Origin: an uncultured Alphaproteobacteria bacterium
GTDB taxonomy: Bacteria; Pseudomonadota; Alphaproteobacteria; Rhizobiales; Aestuariivirgaceae
DNA: 32,959 bases
Reading direction: 5' to 3'
NCBI GenBank assembly: GCA_937870685.1
Contig: CALMZX010000099.1
Coordinates: 1-32,959 of the forward strand
Shown: positions 25,744 through 32,959 of the stretch, one piece after another
Layout: every line of letters begins with the position of its first letter
Position numbering within the stretch: the stretch's first letter is position 1
Program-made: the position numbers and the translations under genes
The notes under the pieces: generated by a model
The model's input: only the letters and a program-made list of their open reading frames with translations
Told to the model about the DNA's origin: nothing
Databases searched by the model: none

Positions 25744-27009
25744 ATGGCGTCCGAGGTCATTCTTCCGAAAGTCGACATGGACATGACCACCGGCACGATT
25801 GCCGTCTGGCATGTGAAGGACGGCGACACTGTCAAGAAGGGGCAGGCGATTTTCGACATCGAGACCGACAAGGCCGCGATGGAAATCGAAAGCCCGGCGG
25901 ATGGCGTGATCAGGATCGGCAACGCGCCGGTGAAGGCCGTGCTGCCCATCGGCACTGTTGTGGCCATGATCTATGGGGCAGGTGAAGAGGCCAAACCGTT
26001 CGCTGGCACCACACCTGCCGCTGCGCAATCTCCGGCGCAAGCTGCTGTCCCGGCAAAGCCAGAGGTGGCCGTTGCCGTGGCTGCTGCCCGCACCGACGGT
26101 AGCAAGGCGCGGGCCACGCCGTTGGCGCGCCGCATTGCAAGGCAGCAGGGCATTGCTCTCGATGCCATTGCGGGCACGGGTCCGCGCGGCCGCATTTTGG
26201 CATCTGATCTTGCCAGCGCCAAGCCGGCGAAACCTGTTGCAGCACCGGTTGCCACGTTGGCGGCTGGCATGGACACGGAGGCCGTACGCGCGCTCTACAA
26301 GCCGGGCTCCTACAGCGTGACGCCGCTCGACGGCATGCGCCGCACCATCGCGCAGCGTCTGGTGCAGTCCAAGCAGACGGTACCCCATTTCTATCTCACG
26401 GCCACCTGCACGCTGGATGAGTTGCTGGCTGTGCGCGAGCGGTTGAATGCCCATGCACCCAAGACCGCCGACAAGACACCTGCCTGGAAGCTGTCGGTCA
26501 ATGACTTTGTCATCAAGGCGCTGGCGCTTGCCCTGCAACGTGTTCCTGCTGCCAATGTCACGTTCACGGACGACGGCATTCTCCAGCACAGCGTGAGCGA
26601 TGTGGGCGTTGCCGTTTCAGTGGAAGGCGGGCTGTTCACGCCTGTTGTGCGTTCCGCCGAAAACAAGTCGCTGTCGCAGATTTCCATCGAGATGAAGGAA
26701 CTCGCGGGCAAGGCGAGGGCACGGCAGCTGAAGCCCGCCGACTATCAGGGCGGCACGACAGCTGTTTCAAACCTCGGTATGTTCGGTGTGGAACAATTCA
26801 ATGCCATCATCAGTCCGCCGCACGCCACAATCCTTGCCGTGGGTGCAGGCATCGAGACATTCGTGCCGGTCAATGGCCAACCCGTCCTCAAAACGCAGAT
26901 GAAGGTGACGCTCTCCTGCGATCATCGTGCGGTTGATGGTGCCGTAGGTGCCGAATTGCTCAAGTGTTTCCGCCAATTGGTGGAAGAACCTGCCTTGATG
27001 ATGGCCTGA
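25744..27009 (+). CDS. dihydrolipoamide acetyltransferase E2
   Basis: This 421-residue E2 has one N-terminal lipoyl domain (residues 1-77, lipoyl Lys43 in ETDKAAME), an Ala/Pro linker, and a peripheral subunit-binding domain (ATPLARRIARQQGIALDAI, then GTGPRGRI). The catalytic core ends with SCDHRAVDGAVGAELL, whose His and Asp act in acyl transfer. It is the acetyltransferase for the E1 pair upstream. No E3 (dihydrolipoamide dehydrogenase) gene follows, so E3 must be shared with another complex. It converges with ung. Confidence 0.92.
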   Translation: MASEVILPKVDMDMTTGTIAVWHVKDGDTVKKGQAIFDIETDKAAMEIESPADGVIRIGNAPVKAVLPIGTVVAMIYGAGEEAKPFAGTTPAAAQSPAQAAVPAKPEVAVAVAAARTDGSKARATPLARRIARQQGIALDAIAGTGPRGRILASDLASAKPAKPVAAPVATLAAGMDTEAVRALYKPGSYSVTPLDGMRRTIAQRLVQSKQTVPHFYLTATCTLDELLAVRERLNAHAPKTADKTPAWKLSVNDFVIKALALALQRVPAANVTFTDDGILQHSVSDVGVAVSVEGGLFTPVVRSAENKSLSQISIEMKELAGKARARQLKPADYQGGTTAVSNLGMFGVEQFNAIISPPHATILAVGAGIETFVPVNGQPVLKTQMKVTLSCDHRAVDGAVGAELLKCFRQLVEEPALMMA

Positions 27010-27011
27010 TC

Positions 27012-27692
27012 TCAGGCTGCTTCGGGAAGACGCCAGTCGATTGCCGGTTCGCCGTGTTCGCGCAGAAATGCGTTGGCGCGGGAGAAGGGATGCGAACCGA
27101 AGAAGCCGTTGTGTGCGGACAGCGGCGATGGGTGTGCGGACTTGATGACGAGGTGGCGAGTGGAATCCACGAAGGCCGCCTTCTTCTGTGCGTAGGAACC
27201 CCAGAGAATGAAGGCGACCGGTCGCGGTCGCGCGTTGACCTGCCGGATCACTTCGTCGGTGAATTGCTCCCAGCCTTTGCCCTGATGGGATGCCGCGCGA
27301 TTGGCTTCAACTGTCAAAACTGCGTTGAGAAGCAAAACGCCCTGCCTGGCCCAATGTTCGAGGTTTCCGTGTTTGGGCGGCACGAAGCCGAGGTCTGACT
27401 GCAGTTCCTTGTAGATGTTGACCAGTGATGGCGGTGGGCGGACACCGGGCCTGACGGAGAAGCACAGGCCGTGGGCCTGGCCTTCGCCATGGTAGGGGTC
27501 TTGCCCCAGAATGACGACACGCACTTGATCCAGCGGTGTTGCATCCAGCGCATGAAACCACTCATTGCCCTTTGGGTAGATGCGTTTGCCTGCGTCCCGT
27601 TCGTGCACGAGGAACTGCCTGAGTGCCGCCATGTAGGGCGCCTCAAACTGTGGTTGCAGAACAGAAAGCCAAGTGTGGTGAAGTTGTATCAT
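27012..27692 (-). CDS. ung: family 1 uracil-DNA glycosylase
   Basis: This 226-residue base-excision repair enzyme removes uracil from DNA. The water-activating loop is GQDPYH (63-68) and the DNA intercalation loop is [14 protein letters not shown] near the C-terminus. [22 protein letters not shown] is also characteristic. The start at 27692 was chosen because the region before it (to 27815) has no family similarity. The ribosome binding site is not strong. It converges with the E2 gene, with two bases between stop codons. Confidence 0.95.
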   Translation of the reverse strand: MIQLHHTWLSVLQPQFEAPYMAALRQFLVHERDAGKRIYPKGNEWFHALDATPLDQVRVVILGQDPYHGEGQAHGLCFSVRPGVRPPPSLVNIYKELQSDLGFVPPKHGNLEHWARQGVLLLNAVLTVEANRAASHQGKGWEQFTDEVIRQVNARPRPVAFILWGSYAQKKAAFVDSTRHLVIKSAHPSPLSAHNGFFGSHPFSRANAFLREHGEPAIDWRLPEAA

Positions 27693-27830
27693 GTGGTGCG
27701 ATGATCGATCTTCTCTGGTGGTTGGCCAGGATGCCTGAAAGCAGGTTGGAAACCCAACAATTTTATCCGCAGTCGAAACGATATTGAATGGGTTGCCGGT
27801 GCAAACCGACGGCAAAGGTGGTGCGTTCCA

Positions 27831-29342
27831 ATGCTTCTCATTTCCTATCTGAAATCAACCACGGGCAACATGAGCGTGATGCTTGCCTTGGCGAGTGTCG
27901 TGGTGATCGGCGGTGCAGGTGTGGCAGTTGACTACTCACGCAAGCTGGATTGGGAAACACAGTTGCAGGCCGCCGTGGACGGAGCCGCCCTGGCCGCAGC
28001 CAATGCCGACGATGACAGCCGCAAGAAAACCGCGAAGCGCTATTTCGAGGCGAACTTCAAGCCTGGCGATGACGTTGACGTCAGGAAACTCAAGACCGAG
28101 GTCAGCGGTGACAGGGTCACAGTCACGGCAGACATTGATATCAAGGCGTCCCTCATGGCGGCTGTCGGCTTCCCCAAGATGAAGGGAACGGCCCTCGGTG
28201 CCGCATCGATCAGCGACAAAGAACTGGAAGTGGTATTGGTGCTCGACGTCAGCGGCTCCATGCGGCACGGCCTGGGGGGCTCGGCGCGCATTGATGTCCT
28301 AAAGGCGTCGGCCCAGAAGCTGGTGGATATCATCAGTGACAATGGATCGGCCATGAGCAAGGTCAAGGTCGGCATTGTGCCCTTCAACATGAATGTGAAT
28401 GTCGGCACAGCCAATACCGCCTTCGTGAAGGACACGGGTGATGCGCTCTTTGTCGGCCAAGCCTGGGCAGGCTGCGTGCTTGAACGGGCAGGGACAGGCG
28501 CCACATCCGACACCTATTCAGGTGGCAGTGGGGTGGACGGCAAGTGGCAAGCCTACATCTGGCCACCCGAGCCGAACAGCAACGGCAGCTGCACCGTGCC
28601 CAGCGATGGCAGCAACAGCGGTTATTCCCGCCTCGACCCGCCAGACGGCCATGTCGTCGGCCTGCAGGGGCCGAACTACAATTGCGTCCGCCATGCCATC
28701 ATGCCGCTGAGCGATTCCTACACAGACATCACCAGCAAGATTGCGTCGCTGACTGCGGAATGGAACATGGGCACAATCATTGCGCCCGGTGTTTCCTGGG
28801 GCATGCGCGTCTTGTCGCCTTCGGCGCCATTCAAGGAAGGTCGGGCGGCCTCGTCCAGGGTCACGAAGTACATGGTCGTGCTGACCGACGGCGAGCAGAC
28901 GACCGAAGCGGAATACAATTCCGGCAAGTGCAGCGGTGCCACCAACACGAGTGTAGGCTACAGCTACGATCCCTCCCAGTACGGTCTTGCAGGCAAGAAG
29001 CTGTCAACTGCCCCCAGGGACATGTTCTCGGCCTATGGTTATATCATGGACAGTGATCCTTTCGGCTCATCGCCGTCGGATTGGGATGATGTCAGGAGCG
29101 ACCTGTTCAAGATTTCGACCAGCGCCTGCAAGCGGGCGAAAGGCAGCAAGCCATCGGAGGCGACCCGCATTTTCACCATTGCCGTGAGCGCGGATGCCGG
29201 ACCTGGTACGACAACATATGACCTGCTCAATGATTGTGCGTCTTCCGGCAAGGATTTCTATATGGCCACAAACGCGGATCAACTGCAGGACGCCTTCGAG
29301 GCCATCGCCAACGAGATCAAGGATATCCGCCTGGTCCAGTGA
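27831..29342 (+). CDS. TadG-like protein with von Willebrand A domain
   Basis: This 503-residue protein begins with a TadE/TadG-style pilin-like leader: [21 protein letters not shown], then [26 protein letters not shown] von Willebrand factor A domain follows, with the metal site DVSGSM at 139-144 and VVLTDGEQT later. The insert contains Cys pairs and Ser/Gly-rich loops. TadG proteins work in Flp/Tad pilus assembly at the inner membrane. No other tad genes lie nearby, so this is an orphan that may serve a remote locus or another surface function. Confidence 0.8.
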   Translation: MLLISYLKSTTGNMSVMLALASVVVIGGAGVAVDYSRKLDWETQLQAAVDGAALAAANADDDSRKKTAKRYFEANFKPGDDVDVRKLKTEVSGDRVTVTADIDIKASLMAAVGFPKMKGTALGAASISDKELEVVLVLDVSGSMRHGLGGSARIDVLKASAQKLVDIISDNGSAMSKVKVGIVPFNMNVNVGTANTAFVKDTGDALFVGQAWAGCVLERAGTGATSDTYSGGSGVDGKWQAYIWPPEPNSNGSCTVPSDGSNSGYSRLDPPDGHVVGLQGPNYNCVRHAIMPLSDSYTDITSKIASLTAEWNMGTIIAPGVSWGMRVLSPSAPFKEGRAASSRVTKYMVVLTDGEQTTEAEYNSGKCSGATNTSVGYSYDPSQYGLAGKKLSTAPRDMFSAYGYIMDSDPFGSSPSDWDDVRSDLFKISTSACKRAKGSKPSEATRIFTIAVSADAGPGTTTYDLLNDCASSGKDFYMATNADQLQDAFEAIANEIKDIRLVQ

Positions 29343-29351
29343 CTGGCAGGG

Positions 29352-30227
29352 TCAGGCAGCCGCCTCGCCCGCCGCGGGACCGCCAAGCCCCAGCACCCGG
29401 CAAATGGCATAGACAAGGTCGGATCGGTTCAACGTGTAGAAGTGGAAATCCGTCACGCCTTCGCGTGCGAGCGCGTTGACCTGCTCGGCAGCGACCATGG
29501 CGGCGACGAGGTTGCGCGTTTCAGGATCCTTGTCCAGCCCAGCGAAACGGCGTTCGAGTTCGGGTGGCACGTGGGCACCGCATTTGGCCGCAAACTCGCA
29601 GACGCGGGCGAAGTTGGTGATCGGGAGAATGCCGGGCACGAGATTGATCCTGATGCCACGCGCGGCAATGCGGTCGCGCAGGCGCAGGAAGAAGGCGTTG
29701 TGGAAGAAGAACTGGGACAGCGCCCGTGTTGCTCCGTTTTCCGCCTTGTCGGCCATGAAGGCGAGGTCCTCCTCGATTGATACGGAATCCGGATGGCGTT
29801 CGGGATAGGCTGAAACCGAGATGTCAAAGCCTCCGATATCGCGGATGCCGCGCACGAGATCGGCTGCATTCTTGTAGCCGTCGGGGTGAGGGGTGAATTT
29901 CGTGCCGACACCAGCCGGTGGGTCACCGCGAAGGGCGACGATGTGACTGACGCCTGCCTGCCTGTAGGCGCGGATCACTTCATCCACCTCGGCCTTGCTC
30001 TTGCCCACGCAGGTGAGGTGGCCGGCAGCGCGCAGACTCGTTTCACCCGTGATCCGGGCGAGGGTTGCCAATGTGCGGTCCTGTGTCGTGCCGCCTGCGC
30101 CATAGGTGACGGAGACGAAGTCGGGGCCGATTGTTTCCAGCCGCTTCACGGTGTTCCAGAACCCGTCCTCCGCATCGTCGGCCTTCGGTGGAAAAAACTC
30201 AAACGAAACACGAAGACCCGTGGTCAT
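29352..30227 (-). CDS. metF: methylenetetrahydrofolate reductase
   Basis: This 291-residue FAD TIM-barrel enzyme makes 5-methyltetrahydrofolate for methionine synthesis, using NADH. The N-terminal SFEFFPPK supplies the catalytic Glu, followed by DFVSVTYGAGGTTQDRTL and HLTCVGKSKAEVDEVI, which are MetF hallmarks. A late LVPGILPITNF is also conserved. The ATG at 30227 overlaps the stop of the ArsR-methyltransferase gene (ATGA), so the operator upstream of that gene probably controls both. The longer frame to 30326 was rejected. Confidence 0.95.
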   Translation of the reverse strand: MTTGLRVSFEFFPPKADDAEDGFWNTVKRLETIGPDFVSVTYGAGGTTQDRTLATLARITGETSLRAAGHLTCVGKSKAEVDEVIRAYRQAGVSHIVALRGDPPAGVGTKFTPHPDGYKNAADLVRGIRDIGGFDISVSAYPERHPDSVSIEEDLAFMADKAENGATRALSQFFFHNAFFLRLRDRIAARGIRINLVPGILPITNFARVCEFAAKCGAHVPPELERRFAGLDKDPETRNLVAAMVAAEQVNALAREGVTDFHFYTLNRSDLVYAICRVLGLGGPAAGEAAA

Positions 30228-31213
30228 TGCGCGGCGATCCTTGTTGTCCGGGAGGTGGTTTTTGCCCCGGCCCGCAGCTCTGCAAGCCAAAGGGAAACAG
30301 TCAGGCCCTTGCGCGACTTGAGCCATGGTGGATCAAGCACAAGATGGCTGGTCAGCTGCAGGCCGGCGCGGGTGAGCCATGCTGTCATTTGTTCAGCAGA
30401 AACGCCGAGGCGGCGGTGGGCGTGTTCATCGCGTAACTCCTCAAGATCATGGGGGGCGAAATCCACGACCAGGAGTTTGCCGTCCGGCTTGAGGATGCGG
30501 CGCGCTTCCAGCAGGGCAAGCTGCGGCTCATCAAGGAAATGCAGGACCTGGTGAATGGTGACGAGATCCGCCATGGCGTCCGGCAAGGGCAGGGCAAAAA
30601 TGTCGGCCTGTCGCAGTTGCGCGCGTTGGATGCCCTGTTTCTCCAGGCTGGCGCGGGCGATGGCAAGCATTTCGCGGCTCGCGTCAATGCCATGCAATTC
30701 CGTGGCAAGGGGGGCGAAGAGTTCGAGCACGCGTCCGGTTCCCGTGCCGAGGTCAACCAGTGTTCCGACAGGGCGATTGCCCGCAAGCTGCTGCATGGTG
30801 TGCTCCACGCTAGCCTCGTCAACATGGAGTGAGCGCAGGCTGGACCAATGTTCCGCATTGGCGCTGAAATAGGCCTGTGCCCGCTCATCGCGCTGGCGGC
30901 GGACCTCTGCGAGCCGTGCGAGGTCGCCACTCAGGGCTGCGTCCTTGCCGGGAAGCATGTCCACCAAGGCGCGTGCGAGTGCGCCGCCCAAGCCTTCATT
31001 GCGTAGGCGGAACAACACCCAGTTGCCTTCCTTGTGCCTTGCCAGCAGGCCGGCCTCCGCCATCAGCTTGAGGTGGCGGCTGACGCGGGGTTGGCTCTGT
31101 CCGAGGATGAAGGTCAGTTCCGAGACATTGAGTTCGCCATGGGACAGGACAAACAGAATGCGGATGCGGGTCGTCTCCGCGATTGCCTTCAAGCCTGCCA
31201 GCAATTCGTCCAT
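30224..31213 (-). CDS. sahR: ArsR regulator fused to SAM-methyltransferase domain, SahR-like
   Basis: This 329-residue two-domain protein has an ArsR winged helix at residues about 5-75 (recognition region QSQPRVSRHLKLMAEAGLL) and a class I methyltransferase fold from about 110, with VDLGTGTGRV (153-162) for cofactor binding. This layout is that of SahR, a repressor that senses S-adenosylhomocysteine and controls methionine-cycle genes in Proteobacteria. It is coupled to metF by an ATGA overlap and preceded by a palindrome resembling reported alphaproteobacterial SahR sites. The ATG has GAGGAG seven bases upstream. Whether it still methylates anything is unknown. Confidence 0.85.
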   Translation of the reverse strand: MDELLAGLKAIAETTRIRILFVLSHGELNVSELTFILGQSQPRVSRHLKLMAEAGLLARHKEGNWVLFRLRNEGLGGALARALVDMLPGKDAALSGDLARLAEVRRQRDERAQAYFSANAEHWSSLRSLHVDEASVEHTMQQLAGNRPVGTLVDLGTGTGRVLELFAPLATELHGIDASREMLAIARASLEKQGIQRAQLRQADIFALPLPDAMADLVTIHQVLHFLDEPQLALLEARRILKPDGKLLVVDFAPHDLEELRDEHAHRRLGVSAEQMTAWLTRAGLQLTSHLVLDPPWLKSRKGLTVSLWLAELRAGAKTTSRTTRIAAQ

Positions 31214-31223
31214 GTGATCTCCT

Positions 31224-31255
31224 CAAACTACATAAACATATCCTTATGTAGTTTG
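31224..31255. promoter_or_regulatory. 12-base palindromic operator upstream of sahR-metF
   Basis: CAAACTACATAA (31224-31235) and TTATGTAGTTTG (31244-31255) are perfect inverted copies around ACATATCC. The core CATAAACATATCCTTATG (31231-31248) resembles the CATAAAGATATCTTTATG type I recall for alphaproteobacterial SahR. It covers the putative -10 and most of the spacer and abuts the ribosome binding site, so binding would block transcription, with autoregulation. Confidence 0.75.
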
Positions 31256-31263
31256 CAAACCAA
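31235..31263 (-). promoter_or_regulatory. candidate promoter of sahR-metF
   Basis: On the minus strand TTGGTT (plus 31258-31263) and TATGTT (plus 31235-31240) are 17 bases apart, giving a start point about 15 bases before the ATG. The palindrome overlaps the -10 and spacer. Confidence 0.4.
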
Positions 31264-31400
31264 TGTTCGTATTTGTCGGATTCCTGTCGCAAACCGCTCA
31301 TCAAATGGCTGTGTCTTGATTTTGACGCCGGAAAACCTGTAGTTTCATTTGCAGGTTCTGGCGCGGGGCACCCGGACTGAGGCTGTAACGTAGGAAGACC

Positions 31401-32012
31401 ATGACCACGCTTTTTTCGCGCCGCAGGGCGCTTTCACTTTTTGCTGCCAGTGCCTTTGCCGCCCTCACTGTCGCTGAGGCAGCGGCCAATGCGGATGCGG
31501 AGGCGGAAGCCTACATCGCAAGAATCGGCAAGGACGTGCTGCGCCTTGCCAATGCGGGCACGCGTGGCAAGGCGACACGCAACAAATTCGCGGTCATGCT
31601 GAGCAAGTACGTAAACCTGCGCGGCATCACCATGGCCTCGCTTGGCACTTACCAAAAGCAGCTGCCGCCCGGCGACAAGGACATGCTGAACGACCTGGTG
31701 ACCACCTACGCCGCAGCACTTTTTGCGTGGTATGTGGATGATTTCAAAGGCCAGGATTTTGTCGTGGACCGCACGGCCAAGCAGGGCAAGTATCTGCTGG
31801 TCTACAGCAAGATCGTGAAGTCGGGCGGAGCAGATGAGCCCATCGTCTGGTATCTGTCGCCACAAGGTGGCGGCTACCGCATTGTTGATCTCAGCGTGTT
31901 GGGTGTTCGCCTGTCGAGCGCCATGCGCCAGCGCTTCAGCGATGAACTGAAGAAATCCAAGGGCGATTTCAAACCGCTCTATGCCATGTTGCGGGAGGCG
32001 GAAACCTGGTGA
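31401..32012 (+). CDS. MlaC-like exported lipid-binding protein, Tat-type signal
   Basis: This 203-residue protein has an N-terminal SRRRALSLFAASAFAALTV signal with paired arginines (Tat-like). A MlaC/Ttg2D-like body follows: LANAGTRGKATRNKFAVML, YVNLRGITMASLG, a YAAALFAWYVDDF helix and YRIVDLSVLGVRLSSAMRQ near the end. MlaC proteins ferry phospholipids between outer and inner membranes. The ATG follows AGGAAG. A paralog follows 65 bases on, and no mlaFED genes are present. The family call rests on pattern, so the exact lipid role is inferred. Confidence 0.75.
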   Translation: MTTLFSRRRALSLFAASAFAALTVAEAAANADAEAEAYIARIGKDVLRLANAGTRGKATRNKFAVMLSKYVNLRGITMASLGTYQKQLPPGDKDMLNDLVTTYAAALFAWYVDDFKGQDFVVDRTAKQGKYLLVYSKIVKSGGADEPIVWYLSPQGGGYRIVDLSVLGVRLSSAMRQRFSDELKKSKGDFKPLYAMLREAETW

Positions 32013-32077
32013 GGTTTCCGCCATTCAGCTTCTGTTAACCCTAGCCGCTCCACAGTTCCGGGGCTAGAAACCGAATC

Positions 32078-32641
32078 ATGATCACACGCCGAACACTTCT
32101 CGGTGGCCTTGCTGCCGCCATTCTCGCCTCGCCGGTTTCGGCGGCGGACCATGCGTCTGTGGTTTACATGCGGCAGGTGGCGAAAGACATGCTTGCCGCG
32201 CACCGGCAGGGCACCGTCTCCGCTTTCCTGCGTGTGGTGCAGCGCCATGCGGACATTCCCGAAATCTCCCAGCACGCGCTTGGGAAATACAGCGGCAGCC
32301 TGCAATCCTCGCAGCGCGCCAAGTACCAGAAGGGCGTGGCCACCTATCTGGCACGCTATTTCGCCCTCAGCTCGCGCGACTACACGATCGCCAAGTATGA
32401 CATTGGTGAAGCAACGGTCGACAGGGACAAGGACGTGCTTGTCACCAGCAAGATTTTCCTGATGACCGGGCAGACCTACAACGTGTCGTGGAAGCTGGTC
32501 TGGCGCGGCGGCCGTTACAAGGTGCGTGACGTCAGCGTGCTGGGTTTCTGGCTGACGAACTTCCAGCGCAAGGACTTCACTGACTATCTTGCCAAGCGCA
32601 ACGGCAACATCAATCTGCTGATCACCGCGCTTTACGGCTGA
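32078..32641 (+). CDS. second MlaC-like exported protein, Tat-type signal
   Basis: This 187-residue paralog of the preceding protein has a TRRTLLGGLAAAILASPVSA signal (consensus-like twin arginine) cleaved before ADHAS. The body has FLRVVQRHADIPEISQHALG (the MlaC segment before the lipid pocket), YLARYFALSSRDY, and YKVRDVSVLGFWLTNFQRKD aligned with the VDLSVLGVRL stretch of its neighbour. No clear ribosome binding site precedes the ATG, so it may depend on the upstream gene's transcript. Confidence 0.75.
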   Translation: MITRRTLLGGLAAAILASPVSAADHASVVYMRQVAKDMLAAHRQGTVSAFLRVVQRHADIPEISQHALGKYSGSLQSSQRAKYQKGVATYLARYFALSSRDYTIAKYDIGEATVDRDKDVLVTSKIFLMTGQTYNVSWKLVWRGGRYKVRDVSVLGFWLTNFQRKDFTDYLAKRNGNINLLITALYG

Positions 32642-32721
32642 ACGTCCAAAACCAAGCCTTAACCATATGACGTCATGGTGCGCGCACGTTCCCGGGGGTG
32701 GGGGCGGTGTGAGTTGCGTTG

Positions 32722-32959
32722 ATGCGTCAAATCCTTTCTGTTGTGGGCATGGACGAGCTGGCTGCGGCCCTGGGCCAGGGACTGGCACAGACGCTGTCGG
32801 ACGCGTCAATCAGCTGCTACTCGCGTGCGGCTGACTACGCCGCCCAGAGCGGGATCATCATCGCCGACACCAAGTTCGAGTTCGGCCGCGACGCAGCCGG
32901 AGCGCTGGTGTTGGCCGACGAGGTTCTGACGCCGGACTCCAGTCGCTTCTGGCCGAAGG
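32722..32959 (+). CDS. purC: C-terminal fragment of SAICAR synthase, 5'-truncated and cut by the window end
   Basis: From the ATG at 32722 the frame reads without a stop to the window end (79 codons). It contains [15 protein letters not shown] and [16 protein letters not shown], the substrate and ATP site of PurC. These lie around two-thirds through a normal protein of about 300 residues, yet an in-frame TGA sits at 32710 and the MlaC-like gene ends at 32641, so the N-terminal two-thirds are missing. The [14 protein letters not shown] form is the actinobacterial or fungal subtype; alphaproteobacterial PurC usually has DFKIECGR and SPDSCRLWD. It is a pseudogene, a transferred remnant or a chimeric end. 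Confidence 0.7.
   Translation, partial: MRQILSVVGMDELAAALGQGLAQTLSDASISCYSRAADYAAQSGIIIADTKFEFGRDAAGALVLADEVLTPDSSRFWPK

Noticed and set aside
27004-27017. GCCTGA-TC-TCAGGC palindrome between E2 and ung
   Set aside because: It is made by two convergent gene ends with TGA stops and has a two-base loop, so it is probably coincidental.
32043-32072. CTAGCC and GGCTAG inverted copies between the two MlaC-like genes
   Set aside because: A six-base stem around a long loop with no T-run; it could arise by chance.

Overview
The window reads as a GC-rich chromosomal segment of an alphaproteobacterium, probably Hyphomicrobiales-like. The basis is protein-family resemblance: a rhizobial (ReAV) type asparaginase, an ArsR-methyltransferase regulator fused in SahR style next to metF, small YdcH/DUF465 proteins, and a GlpR-GlpD-GlpK set. 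No rRNA, tRNA, insertion sequence, CRISPR array or phage gene was seen. Genes are densely packed, with many 4-base ATGA stop/start overlaps, and no gene-free stretch exceeds about 250 bases.

Layout. (1) 30-5417: a small membrane protein, a diacylglycerol-kinase-type lipid kinase, several small exported or membrane proteins of unknown function, a membrane-anchored TPR protein and a VOC protein. (2) 5476-8310: two YdcH-like genes facing away from each other, purE-purK, ribosomal protein S21, and a small basic protein with an HTPI motif. (3) 8421-15639: a probable sugar or polyol catabolic locus. A PfkB kinase and a SAF-domain dehydrogenase run leftward. An unaccompanied UgpC/MalK-type ATPase, an Old-Yellow-Enzyme/FAD demethylase-like protein, a RbsD/FucU mutarotase and a ribokinase run rightward. 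(4) 15642-18664: a class 3 asparaginase coupled to an MFS transporter, and a class I glutamine amidotransferase. (5) 18661-23453: glpR-glpD-glpK-class II aldolase, a tightly coupled leftward operon. (6) 23701-27009: E1alpha, E1beta and E2 of a pyruvate/acetoin-type dehydrogenase, divergent from glpR. (7) 27012-32641: uracil-DNA glycosylase, a Tad-like von Willebrand protein, sahR-metF with a clear palindromic operator, and two tandem MlaC-like exported proteins. (8) 32722-end: the C-terminal part of a SAICAR synthase of a subtype unlike the usual alphaproteobacterial PurC, with no room for its N-terminus.

Working together (inference): regions 3, 5 and 6 could form a carbon-use island. Sugar mutarotation and phosphorylation, sugar-acid or polyol oxidation, aldol cleavage and glycerol-3-phosphate oxidation would feed DHAP and pyruvate, and the dehydrogenase would make acetyl-CoA. 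The main candidates for undescribed biology are the catabolic locus in region 3, the aldolase attached to the glycerol operon, and the divergent glpR/dehydrogenase control region. The PurC fragment at the right edge may mark a true genomic junction or a chimeric clone or assembly.
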